Source: Amaranthus tricolor
Taxonomy: Eukaryota > Streptophyta > Magnoliopsida > Caryophyllales > Amaranthaceae
Direction: 5' to 3'
DNA length: 64,000 nt
Assembly (NCBI RefSeq): GCF_026212465.1
Contig: NC_080059.1
Span: forward strand, 20,939,380-21,003,379
In this document: positions 13,384 to 26,500 of the stretch, piece after piece
Layout of the letters: each line of letters opens with the position of its first letter
How positions within the stretch are numbered: position 1 is the first letter of the stretch
The notes under the pieces: model-generated
Told to the model about the DNA's origin: nothing
The model's database searches: none
What the model saw: the letters and a program-made list of their open reading frames with translations, nothing else
Program-made: the position numbers and the translations under genes

Positions 13384-16300
13384 TGAAACAGTCGTATTAT
13401 TAGGAGATTTCATTAGTCATTTTTAGCGCCTAATTTTTCTTATATATTTGTTCGTTACTAATTATTATTTAACTAGTGATGGTAGTAATTTGAAAAATCT
13501 CTACAATGATTAGAAACTTTATTCGTAACGTGATTATGAATCGTAACAAGTAAAGTAAACTTTGGAGGTAAAACTTAAAGTTGTGCAACTACCCATAACA
13601 GTTCAAGAAAATTTAATTATTACCTAAGCATATTATATAACCATGATGGGAGTAAATTAAATATTTCACACATATACTAGTGATTTTTAAACATGGAGCA
13701 CAGGTTACATAACTTGTTACATGTACAACAATTTTTACCCAAACCATAAACTATCTTATATAAACCTTTCTTACACCATATTAGACCAAATTGAGGATAT
13801 AAATCACCTCATATCAGCCCCAAAACTGCAGCCCCTAGTTGCCATACTAGCCCTCTTTTAGCCCCAAAACTCACTTGCACACTCCACCAAACTCTCTACC
13901 TAAAGCCCCTATTGTTCTTACCCAAAAACACCATCATAACAAGCATGCAAACATAATAAATCAAGACATATTTGCTGTCCATATTTTCAGCTCCATCAAC
14001 CTTCTTTCACTCTTCATTTTACTCCTTATTTCATCCATAAGCATAGTTGAAGTTCAATCTTACAATTCCTAGCAAAAACACCTTCTTTTCTCATTAAATC
14101 TTCTTCAAAAGCCTATCTACAACTTCTGAAAATTTATGTTTATAAACTCAGATCTCCCATAAAAATAATCTTCATCTTAAGAGATTTCCATAGACACCAA
14201 ACTGAAGAAATCCACCAAGTATAGAGTAAGTTATGTTAATTTCTTTATTCCACTAGTTTTTGTTAAAACTTGTTCATGTAAAACAATTTTTTTTACGTGA
14301 ATCTTTCTATAAACTAAGATCATTATAAAATGAGTATTTTATCTCTAAACTAAGAAATTCATCATTTATAAATCTATAAAAATAGGTCATAATCGAAAGT
14401 AAGAAGATGTATTTCTCCAAACATATAAATTTCGTTACTTAAAGGATTCAAGTAAAATTATGGGACTTAACTAAGTATGTTGCTCAACATAATAAGTATA
14501 CTCTAAATATGTTAAAATCATCACAAGTATTAGTCTAACAACTCTAACTTGGAAAAGTTAAGTGCATGTTAGAAATCCAAAATTATTATTGATTTTTGGA
14601 TGACTGCAATATGTTTAGTTGAAGAGTTGGAGTTGAGACTTGAAGGGCAAGGAATCGAAGTTAGAACCACTTCTAAGAACGCGTAGGAGCTTACGGGATA
14701 ATTATATAGGCTTGGAGTCGAGGTATGTCACATGGGGTGATTTTTAAAGGATTTAAGAACAAGTTGGGAATGTTTGTGTATAAACTTGTTTTTTTTTAAA
14801 AAAAAAATAAAATTCCCAAAGAGAAGTTCTTATATCTTGAACAATGATGTCAAAATGATAAATTTGAGTATGGAATAATTTATTACATGTATTATTATTG
14901 TGGGCATCATGCATGTTGATTTTATAAATTATTGTATGTTTAAAAGCATGTTTAACACTACTTTGTGAAAGTTATTGTGATGGAAATGATTATATGAATG
15001 TGAAATATATTTGAAATTCATTTTAAAAGAAATTTCCAGTAGCTATATGTTAAGAAAATTTCTTGGATAATTTTTGTTGAGTTATTCGTTAAATTGATAT
15101 TTTAATGGATTTTAAGGTGTGAATACTCTTATTATAAAACATGGTATTAAATGAACTCTTCATCATCAAAAATAATTAATAAAAATATATTATAATGTCT
15201 CCAACAAGATTTGGCCAGAATATATTTAGTTTGGAATTTTTTATGATTTTTGAATGATTGTTAAATTGTTTAACGGTAAATTGAAAAATGGTAAAATATA
15301 AAATAATTACCAAACAAAGACATATGGACTTGAAATTTTTATCACATATTCATATGGACAGTAGGTAAAATTGGTAAAAGTTTGGGAAGGTTTCGTTGAC
15401 ATTTAAGGACCTTAATAATTTTTACTCGGTTATTAATAATCGGTAAGTTTGAAAACGGTAAAATATAAAATAAATACTAAATGACGTCTTTTGGACATGC
15501 AAATGTTATGAGACATTTATATAAACAGTAGATACATGTTCAAAAATTTATATGGATTTTCATGACCATATATGGACATAAATAAATTTTATTCGGTTTA
15601 TCGGTAAAATAACGATATTAATTATTAAAAATACCCCACATGATTTTTAATGGTTATTTAAAATTTTATACCCCTTAAAATAGCTTATGGAATATCATAT
15701 AATTTTTATAATATTTTATTCGGACTCAAATAATTTTAAACCTATTTTATTCTATTTATCGATAAAATGTCTATACAAAATAATAAAACATCATACATGA
15801 GTTTTATGAAAGTTCAAATGGCCTAATAAACATGTTATATGACTTCTGGAACTTTGGTATAATTTTATAAAATAAATTATTAATTATTTACTAATTTATC
15901 AAATTAATAGAAAATGTTTATTTATTAAAAAGTGTAATATTGTTAATTAAATTTGGGTAAAAATAGACCTATATAAAAACATTTATAATTATATTAATAA
16001 CCTACTGCCTCATAGTATAAATTAAGTTTAAATTAGATGGTTTATAAATTTTACGGATTTAAGACACCATTTAAATAACGGTAAATACCCAAATTGTCGA
16101 AAATAATTGTAAGATCATTATAAATTCGCATAACCAATTATAATCTGATGGGACAACCTTAAATTCATTTTAAATAAGGTATTATAATGACTTGATTAAT
16201 TTGGGCCTTGTTGGAGAATTAATATGTACTTTGTAAATCAATTATCGATTTTATTACCGGCAAAACTATCTCGTATTTAAGAAAATAGTGTTTTATGAAA

Positions 16301-17504
16301 TCTTCTGTCGTAAAGATTTTATAGACTTATGAATCATATTCTAGTTGTTTTGAATGAATTTCCAAACCCTTTTAAGTTATATTTACTTTAAGAAGGATTG
16401 AAACGAAACATTTTAGTGGTTTCCTTAAAAAAATCGTATTGAACTTTAATTACTTTTTGTTACGATGCATTTCCATACATGCTAGTGATGCCCAAATATA
16501 ATACAAAGGTTATGTTTAATGATATGATTATGCTAAGCATGTTTTACACATGTGGGAAATATTATGATTTGATTATGCTAAGTTGTAAATAAAGTATGTT
16601 TTGCTATGTGCAAATAAAAGATGTTTATCATATGGAAAAAGTTAATATTTTTGACTTTCAAATGCTATTAAAATTACAAGATATATATTATGTACAAAAA
16701 AATGTTTTAGCCTAAATGGGGGGTACATATGCCACAGCAAATGTTGTGTGCATGATTAAACGGCTCACCAATGCTGAGCGCGTATTGTTCACAATACCAT
16801 TGTGTTACACTTGCCGGACATGTCGCAGACGGTAGACCGACTACCAAACGAGTCACAGGATGACTCACAGAGTACCCATGTAAAATTATGATATGAGTTT
16901 GAAATTGATTTGGATCCATTGAGATCTTGTGATTTATGATGAAAAATGAGAATTTGAAATGACTATATAGCCATTGAACTGGATTTGAATCATAATATGA
17001 TTTTCCAATGAAAAGGCATTTTCAAAATGAATTTACTCAAATAAAAAAAAATTTAATAACTTGTTTGATGGACACTAGTGTGTTTATACTTAGCCTTTTT
17101 GCTGATACTATGCTTTGTATGTTTTTCCAATGGTTTTGTTTTTAGAGTAAACCCCTATGGCACCTCGACGGAGAATGGATATGCGAGCGGAAGTTGAACC
17201 CGAGTTGGAGTATGACTCCCCTTTTTTTTAGATCTCTTATTGTATTTGAGAGACTATTAGTTTAGATTTAGACTAATTTAAGGATGTAATTTGAACTTTG
17301 GACTTATTTCGATTTGGTTGTAATTTTCCTATATTTTGGACAGTTAAGACTTTCGTTATATTGCTTTGGTTTGGGTCAAGTATTATACTTGAATATTGGT
17401 TTGACCTTTAAGTAAACCCTTAATTGTGTTGGCAAAAGTAAGCTTCCGCTTGATTAATACTAAATTTCAGTTAGTGTTTGCCTTCATAATTCGAGGCGGT
17501 TACA
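13384..17504 (+). mobile_element. Solo LTR (about 4.1 kb) inserted in the satellite
   Basis: The segment begins TGAAACAGTC and ends GGCGGTTACA, giving the TG...CA ends of an LTR. It is flanked by GTTCT (13379-13383) and ATTCT (17505-17509), a 5-bp target duplication with one mismatch. Removing it rejoins an uninterrupted monomer reading CACGTTCTCGCATAAAG, which occurs intact at about 19187. No second LTR, primer-binding site or pol is present, so it is best read as a solo LTR left by LTR-LTR recombination. A TATATAAA box at 13757 favours plus orientation. Near the 3' end a splice-acceptor-like TTGTTTTTAG precedes a 24-codon frame starting MAPRRR (17157-17231), which recalls the start of some gypsy Gag proteins. 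Long LTRs of this kind occur in Ty3/gypsy Tekay and Tat lineages, but the lineage is inferred. A GC-richer block lies at 16707-16919. Confidence 0.72.
13757..13764 (+). promoter_or_regulatory. Candidate TATA box of the solo LTR
   Basis: TATATAAA lies 373 bp inside the LTR and is followed by a C-rich leader with repeated AGCCCC-type words, as expected for a plant LTR promoter at the U3/R boundary. There is no transcript evidence. Confidence 0.4.
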
Positions 17505-20500
17505 ATTCTCGCATAAAGTAGTTCAAAGTTGGTTTGTTTTGCATGAAACTTGGCACACAACATTATTTGGTATATATTATTGTGTTGAAATGGTTATAAT
17601 TGAAAACAATAGTCATTTGCTTGAAATTAGGTGCTTAGTTCCGTTTTAAAGGTTTTTTAAGCGTTTTTGAAACTTTTTCGCATAAAGATGCTAAACATTT
17701 GTTTGTTTGGCATGAAACATGGCACACAACACCATTTGATACATTTTATTTTATTGAATTGGTTTGAATTGCAAACAATAGTCATATGCTTGAAATTACG
17801 TACGAAGTTGCGTTTTTAAGGTTTTTTAAACATTTTTGGTGCTTTCTCAAATAAAGTAGTTCAAACTTCGTTTGTTTGGCATGAAAGTTGGCACACAACA
17901 CTATTTAGTATACATTATTTTTTTAAAATGTTTTGAATTGAAAACACTAGTCATATGCTTGTAATTATGTGCTAAGTTATGTTATAAAGGTTTTTAAGCG
18001 ATATTGTCACTTTCTCGCAATAAGCAGTTCAGACTTAGTTTGTTTGGCATGAAACGTGGCACACATTACTATTTGGTATATAATATAGTGATGAAATTGC
18101 TAGAATTGAAAACAATAGTCAGATGCTTGAAATTACGAGCTAAGTTTCGTTTTTAAGGTTTTTTTAGCTTTTTTGTCAGTTTCTCGCATAAAGTAGTTCA
18201 AACCTGGTTTGTTTGGCATGAAATTTATACACAACACTATTTGGTATACATTATTGTGTTGAAATGGTTAGAATTGAAAACAATAGTCATTGGCTTGAAA
18301 TTAGGTGCTTAGTTCCGCTTTAAAGGTTTTTTAAGCGTTTTTGAAACTTTTTCGTATAAAGATGCTAAACATTTGTTTGTTTGGCATGAAACATGGCACA
18401 CAACACCATTTGATACATTTTATTTTATTGAATTGGTTTGAATTGCAAACAATAGTCATATGCTTGAAATTACGTACAAAGTTGCGTTTTTAAGGTTTTT
18501 TAAACGTTTTTGGTGCTTTCTCAAATAAAGTAGTTCAAACTTCGTTTGTTTGGCATGAAAGTTTGCACACAACACTATTTAGTATACATTTTTTTTTTAA
18601 ATGTTTTGAATTGAAAACAATAGTCATATGCTTGTAATTATGTGCTAAGTTATGTTATAAAGGTTTTTAAGCGATATTGTCACTTTCTCGCAATAAGTAG
18701 TTCAGACTTAGTTTTTTTGGCATGAAACATGGCACACATTACTATTTGGTATATATTATAGTGATGAAATTGCTAGAATTGAAAATAAAAATCTTATGCT
18801 TGAAAATACGTGCATAGTTCCGTTTTTAAGGATTTTTTAGCTTTTTTGTTAGTTTCTCGCATAAATTAGTTCAAATTTGGTTTGTTTGGCATGAAATTTG
18901 TACACAACACGATTTGGTATATATTATTGTTGAAATGGTTAGAATTGAAAATACTACTCTTATGCTTGAAATTACGTGCTAAGCTACATTTTAAAGGTTC
19001 TTTAAGCTTTTTTGGCACTTTCTAGCATTAAGTTGTTCAAACTTGGTTTGTATGGCAAGTAACATGGCACATAAAACTATTTGGTATATATTATTTTCTT
19101 AAAGTGGTTCGAATCAAAAAAAATAGTCATATGCTTTAAATTACGTGTTTAGTTCCATTTTTAAGGTTTTTAAAATTTTTTTTTTCTCACGTTCTCGCAT
19201 AAAGTAGTTCCGTGTTAAAGGTTTTTAAGCTTTTTATTCACTTTTTTAAATAAAATAGTTCAAATTTGGATTGTTTGGCATGAATCATGACAAAAAACAC
19301 TATTTGGTATATATTATTGAGTTAAAATGGTTTGATTCGAAAACAATAGTCATATGCTTGAAAGTACGTGCTTAATTTTGTTTTTGAGGATTTTAAGCGT
19401 TTTTGACACTTTTTCGCATAAAGTAGATCAAACTTGGTTTTTTTGGCATGAAACTTGGCACACTACACTATTTGATATATATTATTGTAATGAAATGGTT
19501 AGAATTGAAAAGAATATTCATTTGCTTGAAATTAGTTGCTTAGTTTCGTTATTAAGGTTTTTTTAAGTTTTTAATCACTTTGTCGCATAAAGTAGTTCTA
19601 ACTTGGATTGTTTAACATGAAACTTGCACACAACACCATTTGATCTATTTTATTGTGTTGAAAAGGTTTGAATTGAAAACAATAGTCATATGCTTGAAAT
19701 TAAGTGCGATGTTGCGTTTTTAAGGTTTTTTAAACGTTTTTGGTGCTTTCTCAAATAAAGTAGTTCAAACTTGGTTTGTTTGGGTTACAACTTGGCACAC
19801 AACACTATTTAGTATACATTATTGTGTTTAAATGATTAGAATTGGAAAAAAAATAGTCATATGCTTGTAATTATGTGCTAAGTTAAGTTATAAAGGTTTT
19901 TAAGCGATATTGTCACTTTCTCGCAATAAGGAGTTCAGACTTAGTTTATTTGGCATGAAACTTGGCACACAACACTATTTGGCATATATTATTGTGATAA
20001 AATTTTTAGAATTGAAAATAATATTCATACCCTTGAAAATACGTGCATAGTTTTGTTTTTAAGGTTTTTTTAGCTTTTTTTTCAGTTTCTCGCATACAGT
20101 AGTTCAAACCTGGTTTTTTTTGGCATGAAATTTACACACAACATGATTTGGAATATATTATTGTGTTGAAATGGTTAGAGTTTAAAACAATAATCAGATG
20201 CTTGAAATTACGTGCAAAGTTCCGTTTTAAAGGTTTTTTAATCTTTTTTTGCACTTTTTCACATAAAGTAGTTCAAATTGTTTTTGTGGTATGAAACATG
20301 GTACACAACACTATTTGGTATAAACTATTGTGTTAATAAGGTTAGAATCGACAACAATAGTCATATGCTTGAAATTATGTGCTTAGTTGCGTTTTTAAGG
20401 TTTAATTGCGTTTTTGGCACATTCTCGCATAAAGTATTTCAAACTTGGTTTGTTTGGTATTAATCATTGCACACAACTATTTGGTATATATATTATTGTG

Positions 20501-23500
20501 TTAAAATGGTATGAATCGCAAACAATAGTCATATGCTTGAAATTACGTTCTTAGTTCTATTTTTAAGGTTTTTTTTTTCTCACTTTCTCGCAATAAGTAG
20601 TACAGACTTTGTTTGTTTGGCATGAAACTTGGCAATCAATACTATTTGCTAATTATTATTATGATGAAATAGTTAGAATTGAAAAAAATTGTCAGCTGCT
20701 TGAAATTACGAGCTAAGTTTCGTTTTTATGGTTTTTTTAGCTTTTATGTCAATTTCTCTCATAAAGTAGTTCAAACCTGGTTCGTTTGGCATGAAAATTG
20801 CACACAATACTATTTGGTATATTTTATTGTGTTCAAATTGTTAGAATTGAAAACACTTGTCGTATGCTTGAAATTACGTGCTAAGTTCCTTTCTCACGGT
20901 TCTTTAAGCTTTTTTGGCACTTTCTTGCATTAAGCTGTTCAAACTTGGTTTGTTTGGCTAGAAACATGTCATACAACACTATTTTGTATATATTGTTGTT
21001 TTAAAATGGTTAGAATCGAAAAACATAGTCATATGTTTGAAATTACAGGCATAGTTCCGTTTTTATGGTTTTTGTAATTTTTTTCTCATTTTCACACATA
21101 AAGTAGTTCAAACATGGTTTGTTTTGCATGAAACATGGCACACAACACTATTTGATAAAATATTATTGTTTTGAAATAGTTAGAATTGAAAAAAATAGTC
21201 ATGTGCTTGAAATTACGTGCTTAGTTTCGTTTTTAAGGTATTTTTAGGTTTTTGATCACTTTGTCGGATAAACTACTTCAAACTTGGATAGTTTGGCATG
21301 AAATTTGGCACACAACACCATTTGATATATTTTATTCTATTGAAATGGTTAGGATTGTAAACAATTGTCAGATGCTTGAAATTACGGTCTAAGTTCTGTT
21401 TTAAAGGTATTTAAGCTTTTTACGCTCTTTTTCACATAAAGTAGTTCCCATTGGTTTGTTTCGCATGAAACTTGGAACACAACACTATTTGGTATATACT
21501 ATTGTGTTACATGGTTAGAATCGAAAGTTATAGTCATTGCTTGAAATTACGTGCTTAGTTGCGTTTTTAAGGTTTTTTCAACGTTTTTGACACTTTTTCA
21601 CATAAAGTAACTCAAGCTTGGTTTGTTTGGCATGACACATGGCACATAACACTATTTCATACATATTATCATAATGAAATGGTTAGAATATAAAGGAATA
21701 GTCATATGATTGAAATTGCGTGCTTAGTTTCGTTTTTAAGGTTTTTTTAGGTTTTTGATCACTTTGTCGCATAAAGTTGTTCAAACTTTGATTGTTTGGC
21801 ATGAAACTTGGCACACAACACCATTTGATATATTTTATTGTGTTGAAATGGTTTGAATTTAAAACAATAGTTATATGGTTGAAATTACGTGCAAAGATGC
21901 GTTTTTATGGTTTTTTAAACGTTTTTGGTGCTTTCTCAAATAAAGTAGTTCAAACTTGGCACAAAACACTATTTAGTATACATTATTGTGTTGAAATGGT
22001 TTGAATTGAAAATAATAGTCATATGCTGGAAATTACTTGCATAGTTTTGTTTTTAAGGTTTTTTTAGCTTTTTGTTCTCTTTCTCACATAAAGTAGTTCA
22101 AACTTAGATTATTTGACATGAAACATGGCACAAAATATTATTTGGTATATATTATTGAGTTAAAATGGTTTGATTCAAAAACAATAGTCATATGCTTGAA
22201 ATTACGTGCTTAGTTTCGTTTTTAAGGTTTTTTTAATTTTTTGTAACTTGTTGCATAAAGTAATTCAAATTTTGTTTGTTTGGAATGAAACTTGGCACAC
22301 AATACTGTTCGGTATATATTGTGTTGAAATAGTTAGAAAATTAAAACAATAGTCATATGTTTGAAAGTACGTGCTATGTTCTGTTTTAAAGGTTTTTTAA
22401 GCGTTTTTGGCACTTTTTCGCATAATGTAATTCAAATTGGTTTGATGGGATGAAACATGGCACAGAACACTATTTGGTATATACTGTTGTGTTAATGCGG
22501 TTGCAAACGAAAACAATAAGTAGTTCAGACTTAGTTTGTTTGGCATGAAACTTGACACACAACACTATTTGGTATATATTAATGTGTTAAAGTGTTTAGA
22601 ATCAAAAACAATAATTATATGCTTGTAGTTATGTGCTTAGTAGCGTTTTTAAGGTTTTAATGCGTTTTTGGCACACACTCGCATAAAGTATTTCAAAATC
22701 GGTTTCTTTGGACATAATCATGGCACACAATACTATTTGGTGTATATTAATGTGTTAAAATGGTAAGAATCGCAAACAATAGTCATACGCTTGAAATTAC
22801 GTTCTTAGTTTTGTTTTTAAGGTTTTTAAAATTTTTTTTCTCACTTTCTCGCAATAAGTAGTACAGATTATGTTTTTTAGGCATGAAACTTGGCAAACAA
22901 CACTATTTGGTAAATAGTATTGTGATGAAATAGTTGGAATTGAAAACAATAGTCTGATGCTTGAATTTACGAGCTAAGTTTTGTTTTTAAGGTTTTTTTA
23001 GCTTTTTTGTCAGTTTCTCGCATAAAGTAGTTCAAACCTGGTTTGTTTGGCATGAAATTTGCACACAACACTATTTGGAATATATTATTGTGTTGAAATG
23101 GTTAGAATTGAAAACACTAGTCATATGCTTGAAATTACGCGCTAAGTTTCTTTTTAAATATTATTTAAGCTTTTTTGGCACTTTTTTGCATTAAGTACAG
23201 TTGTTCAAACTTGCTTTGTTTGGCAAGAAACATGGCACACAACACTATTTGGTATATATAATTGTTTTAAAATGGTTAGAATCAAAAAACATAATCATAT
23301 GCTTGAAATTACGGGCTTAGTTCCATTTTTAAGGTTTTCTTAATTTTTTTTCTCGCTTTCTCGCATAAAGTAGTTCAAAATTGGTTTGTTTTGCATGAAA
23401 CTTGGCACACAACATTATTTGATATATATTATTGTAATGAAATGGTTAGAATTTAAAAGAATAGTCATATTCTTGAAATTACGTCTTAGTTTCGTTTTTA

Positions 23501-26500
23501 AGATTTTTTTTAGGTTTTGATCACTTTGTTACATAAAGTAGTTCAAACTTGGATTGTTAGGCATGAAACTTGGCACACAACAATATTTGATATATTTTAT
23601 TGTGTTGAAATGGTTAGAATTGAAAAGAATAGTTAGATGCTTGACATTACGCGCTAAGTTCCGTTTTAAAGGTGTTTAAGCTTCTTAGGCACTTTTTTCA
23701 CATAAAGTAGTTCAAATTGGTTTGTTTGGCATGAAACTTGGAACACAACACTATTTGGTATATACTATTGTGTTATATGGCTAGAATCCAAAGATATAGT
23801 CTTATGCTTGAAATTACGTGCTTAGTTGCGTTTTTAAGGTTTTTTCAGCGTTCTTGAAACTTTTTCGCATAAAGTAGATCAAACTTGGTTTGTTTGGCAT
23901 GAAACAGGGCACACAACACTATTTGATACATATTATTGTAATGAAATGGTTAGAATTGAAAAGAATAGTCATATGATTAAAATTACGTGCTTAGTTTCGT
24001 TTTTAAGGTTTTTTTAGGTTTTTGATCACTTTGTCGCATAAAGTTGTTTAAACTTTGATTGTTTGGCATGAAATTTGGTACACAACACCATTTGATATAT
24101 TTTATTGTGTTGAAATGGTTTGAATTGAAAACAATAGTTATATGCTTGAAATTACGTGCAAAGATGCGTTTTTAAGGTATTTTAAACGTTTTTGGTGCTT
24201 TCTCAAATAAAGTAGTTCAAACTTGGTTTATTTGCCATGACACTTGGCACACAACACTGTTTAGTATACATTATTGTGTTGAAATGGTTTGAATTGAAAA
24301 AAATAGTCATATGCTTGTAATTATGTGTTCAGTTCAGTTATAAAGGTTTTTAAGCGATATTGTCACTTTCTCGCAATAAGTAGTTCAGACTTAGTTTGTT
24401 TGGCATGAAACTTGGCACACAACACTATTTGGCATATTTTATTATGATGAAATTCTTAGAATTGAAAACAATAGTCATATGCTTGAAATTACTTGCGTAG
24501 TTCTGTTTTTAAGGTTTTTTTAGCTTTTTATTCTCTTTCTCGCAAAAAGGAGTTCAAACTTGGATTGTTTGACATGAAACAAGGCACAAACCACTCTTTG
24601 GTATATATTATTGAGTTAAAATGGTTTGATTCGAAAACATTAGTCATATGCTTGAAATTACGTGCTTAGTTTCATTTTTAAAGTTTTTTTAATTTTTTTG
24701 TTACTTTGTTGCATAAGGTAATTCAAATTTTGTTTTTTTGGAATGAAACTTGGCACACAATATTGTTCGGTATATATTGTGTTGAAATAGTTAGAATTGA
24801 AAACAATAGTCATATGCTTGAAAGTACGTGTTATGTTCCGTTTTATAGTTTTTTAAGCGTTTTTGGCACTTTTTCGTATAATGTAATTCAAATTGGTTTG
24901 TTTGGCATGAAACATGGCACAGAACATTATTTGGTATATACTATTATGTTAATATGGTTAGAAACGAAAAATAGTCATATGCTTGAAATTACGTGCTTAG
25001 TTCCGTTTTTATGATTTTTCTAAATTTATTGTCACTCTCTCGCAATACGTAGTTCAGAATTATTTTGTTTGGCATGAAACTTGGCACACAACACTAGTTG
25101 GTATATATATTATTGTGTTAAAGTGTTTTGAATCAAAAACAATAATTATATGCTTGAAATTACGTGCTTAGTTGCGTTTTTAAGGTTTTAATGCGTTTTT
25201 GGCACATACTCGCATAAAGTATTTCAAACTTGGTTTGTTTGGCAATAATCATGGCACAAAACACTATTTGGTATATATTATTGTGTTAAAATGGTAAGTA
25301 TCGCAAACAATAGTCATACGCTTGAAACTACGTCCTTAGTTTTGTTTTTAAGGTTTTTTAAATTTTTTTTCTCACTTTCTCGCAATAAGTAGTACACACT
25401 ATGTTTGTTCGGCATGAAACTAGGCAATCAACACTATTTGGTAAATATTATTTTGATGAAATAGTTAGAATTGAAAACAATAGTCAGATGCTTGAAATTA
25501 TGAGCTAAGTTTCGTTTTTAAGGGTTTTTTAGCTTTTTTTCTCAATTTCTCGCATAAAGTAGTTCAAACCTGGTTTGTTTGGCATGAAATTTGCACACAA
25601 CACTATTTGGTATATATTATTGTGTTGAAATGGTTAAAATTGAAAACACAAGTCATATGCGTGAAATTACGCGCTAAGGTCCTTTTTAAAGATTCTTTAA
25701 GCTTTTTTGGCACTTTCTCGCATTAAGTTGTTCAAACTTGCTTTGTTTGGCAAGAAACATGGCACACAACACTATTTGGTATATATAATTGTGTTAAAAT
25801 GGTTAGAATCGAAAAACATAATTGTATGCTTAAAATTACGTGCTTAGTTCAGGTTTTAAGGTTTTCTTAATTTTCTTTCTCACTTTCTCGCATAAAGTAG
25901 TTCAAATTTGATTTGTTTTACAACAAACTTGGCACACAACACTATTTGATATATATTATTGTAATAAAATGGTTAGAATTGAAAAGAATAGTCATATGCT
26001 TGAAATTAAATCTTAGTTTCGTTTTTAAGGCTTTTTTAGGTTTTTAATCACTTTGTCGCATAAAGTAGTTCAAACTTGAATTGTTAGGCATGAAACTTGG
26101 CACACAACACCATTTGATATATTTTATTGTGTTGAAATGGTTAGAATTGAAAACAATAGTCAGATGCTTGAAATTATGCGCTAAGTTCCGTTTTAAAGGT
26201 GTTTAAGCTTTTTAGGTACTTTTTCACATAAAGTAGTTCAAATTGGTTTGTTTGGCATGAAACCTGGAACACAACACTAGTTGGTTTATACTATTTTGTT
26301 ATATGGTTAGAATCGAAAGTTATAGTCATATGCTGGAAATTACGTGCTTAGTAGCGTATTTAAGGTTTTTTCAGCGTTTTTGACACTTTTTCGCATAAAG
26401 TAGATCAAACTTGGTTTGTTTGGCATGAAACATGGCACACAACACTATTTGATACATATTATTGTAATGAAATGGTTAGAATTGAAAAGAATATTAGAAT

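Noticed and set aside
16707..16919. 70-codon minus-strand ORF in the solo LTR
   Set aside because: No recognisable domain. It coincides with the GC-richer block of the LTR and has no supporting signals.
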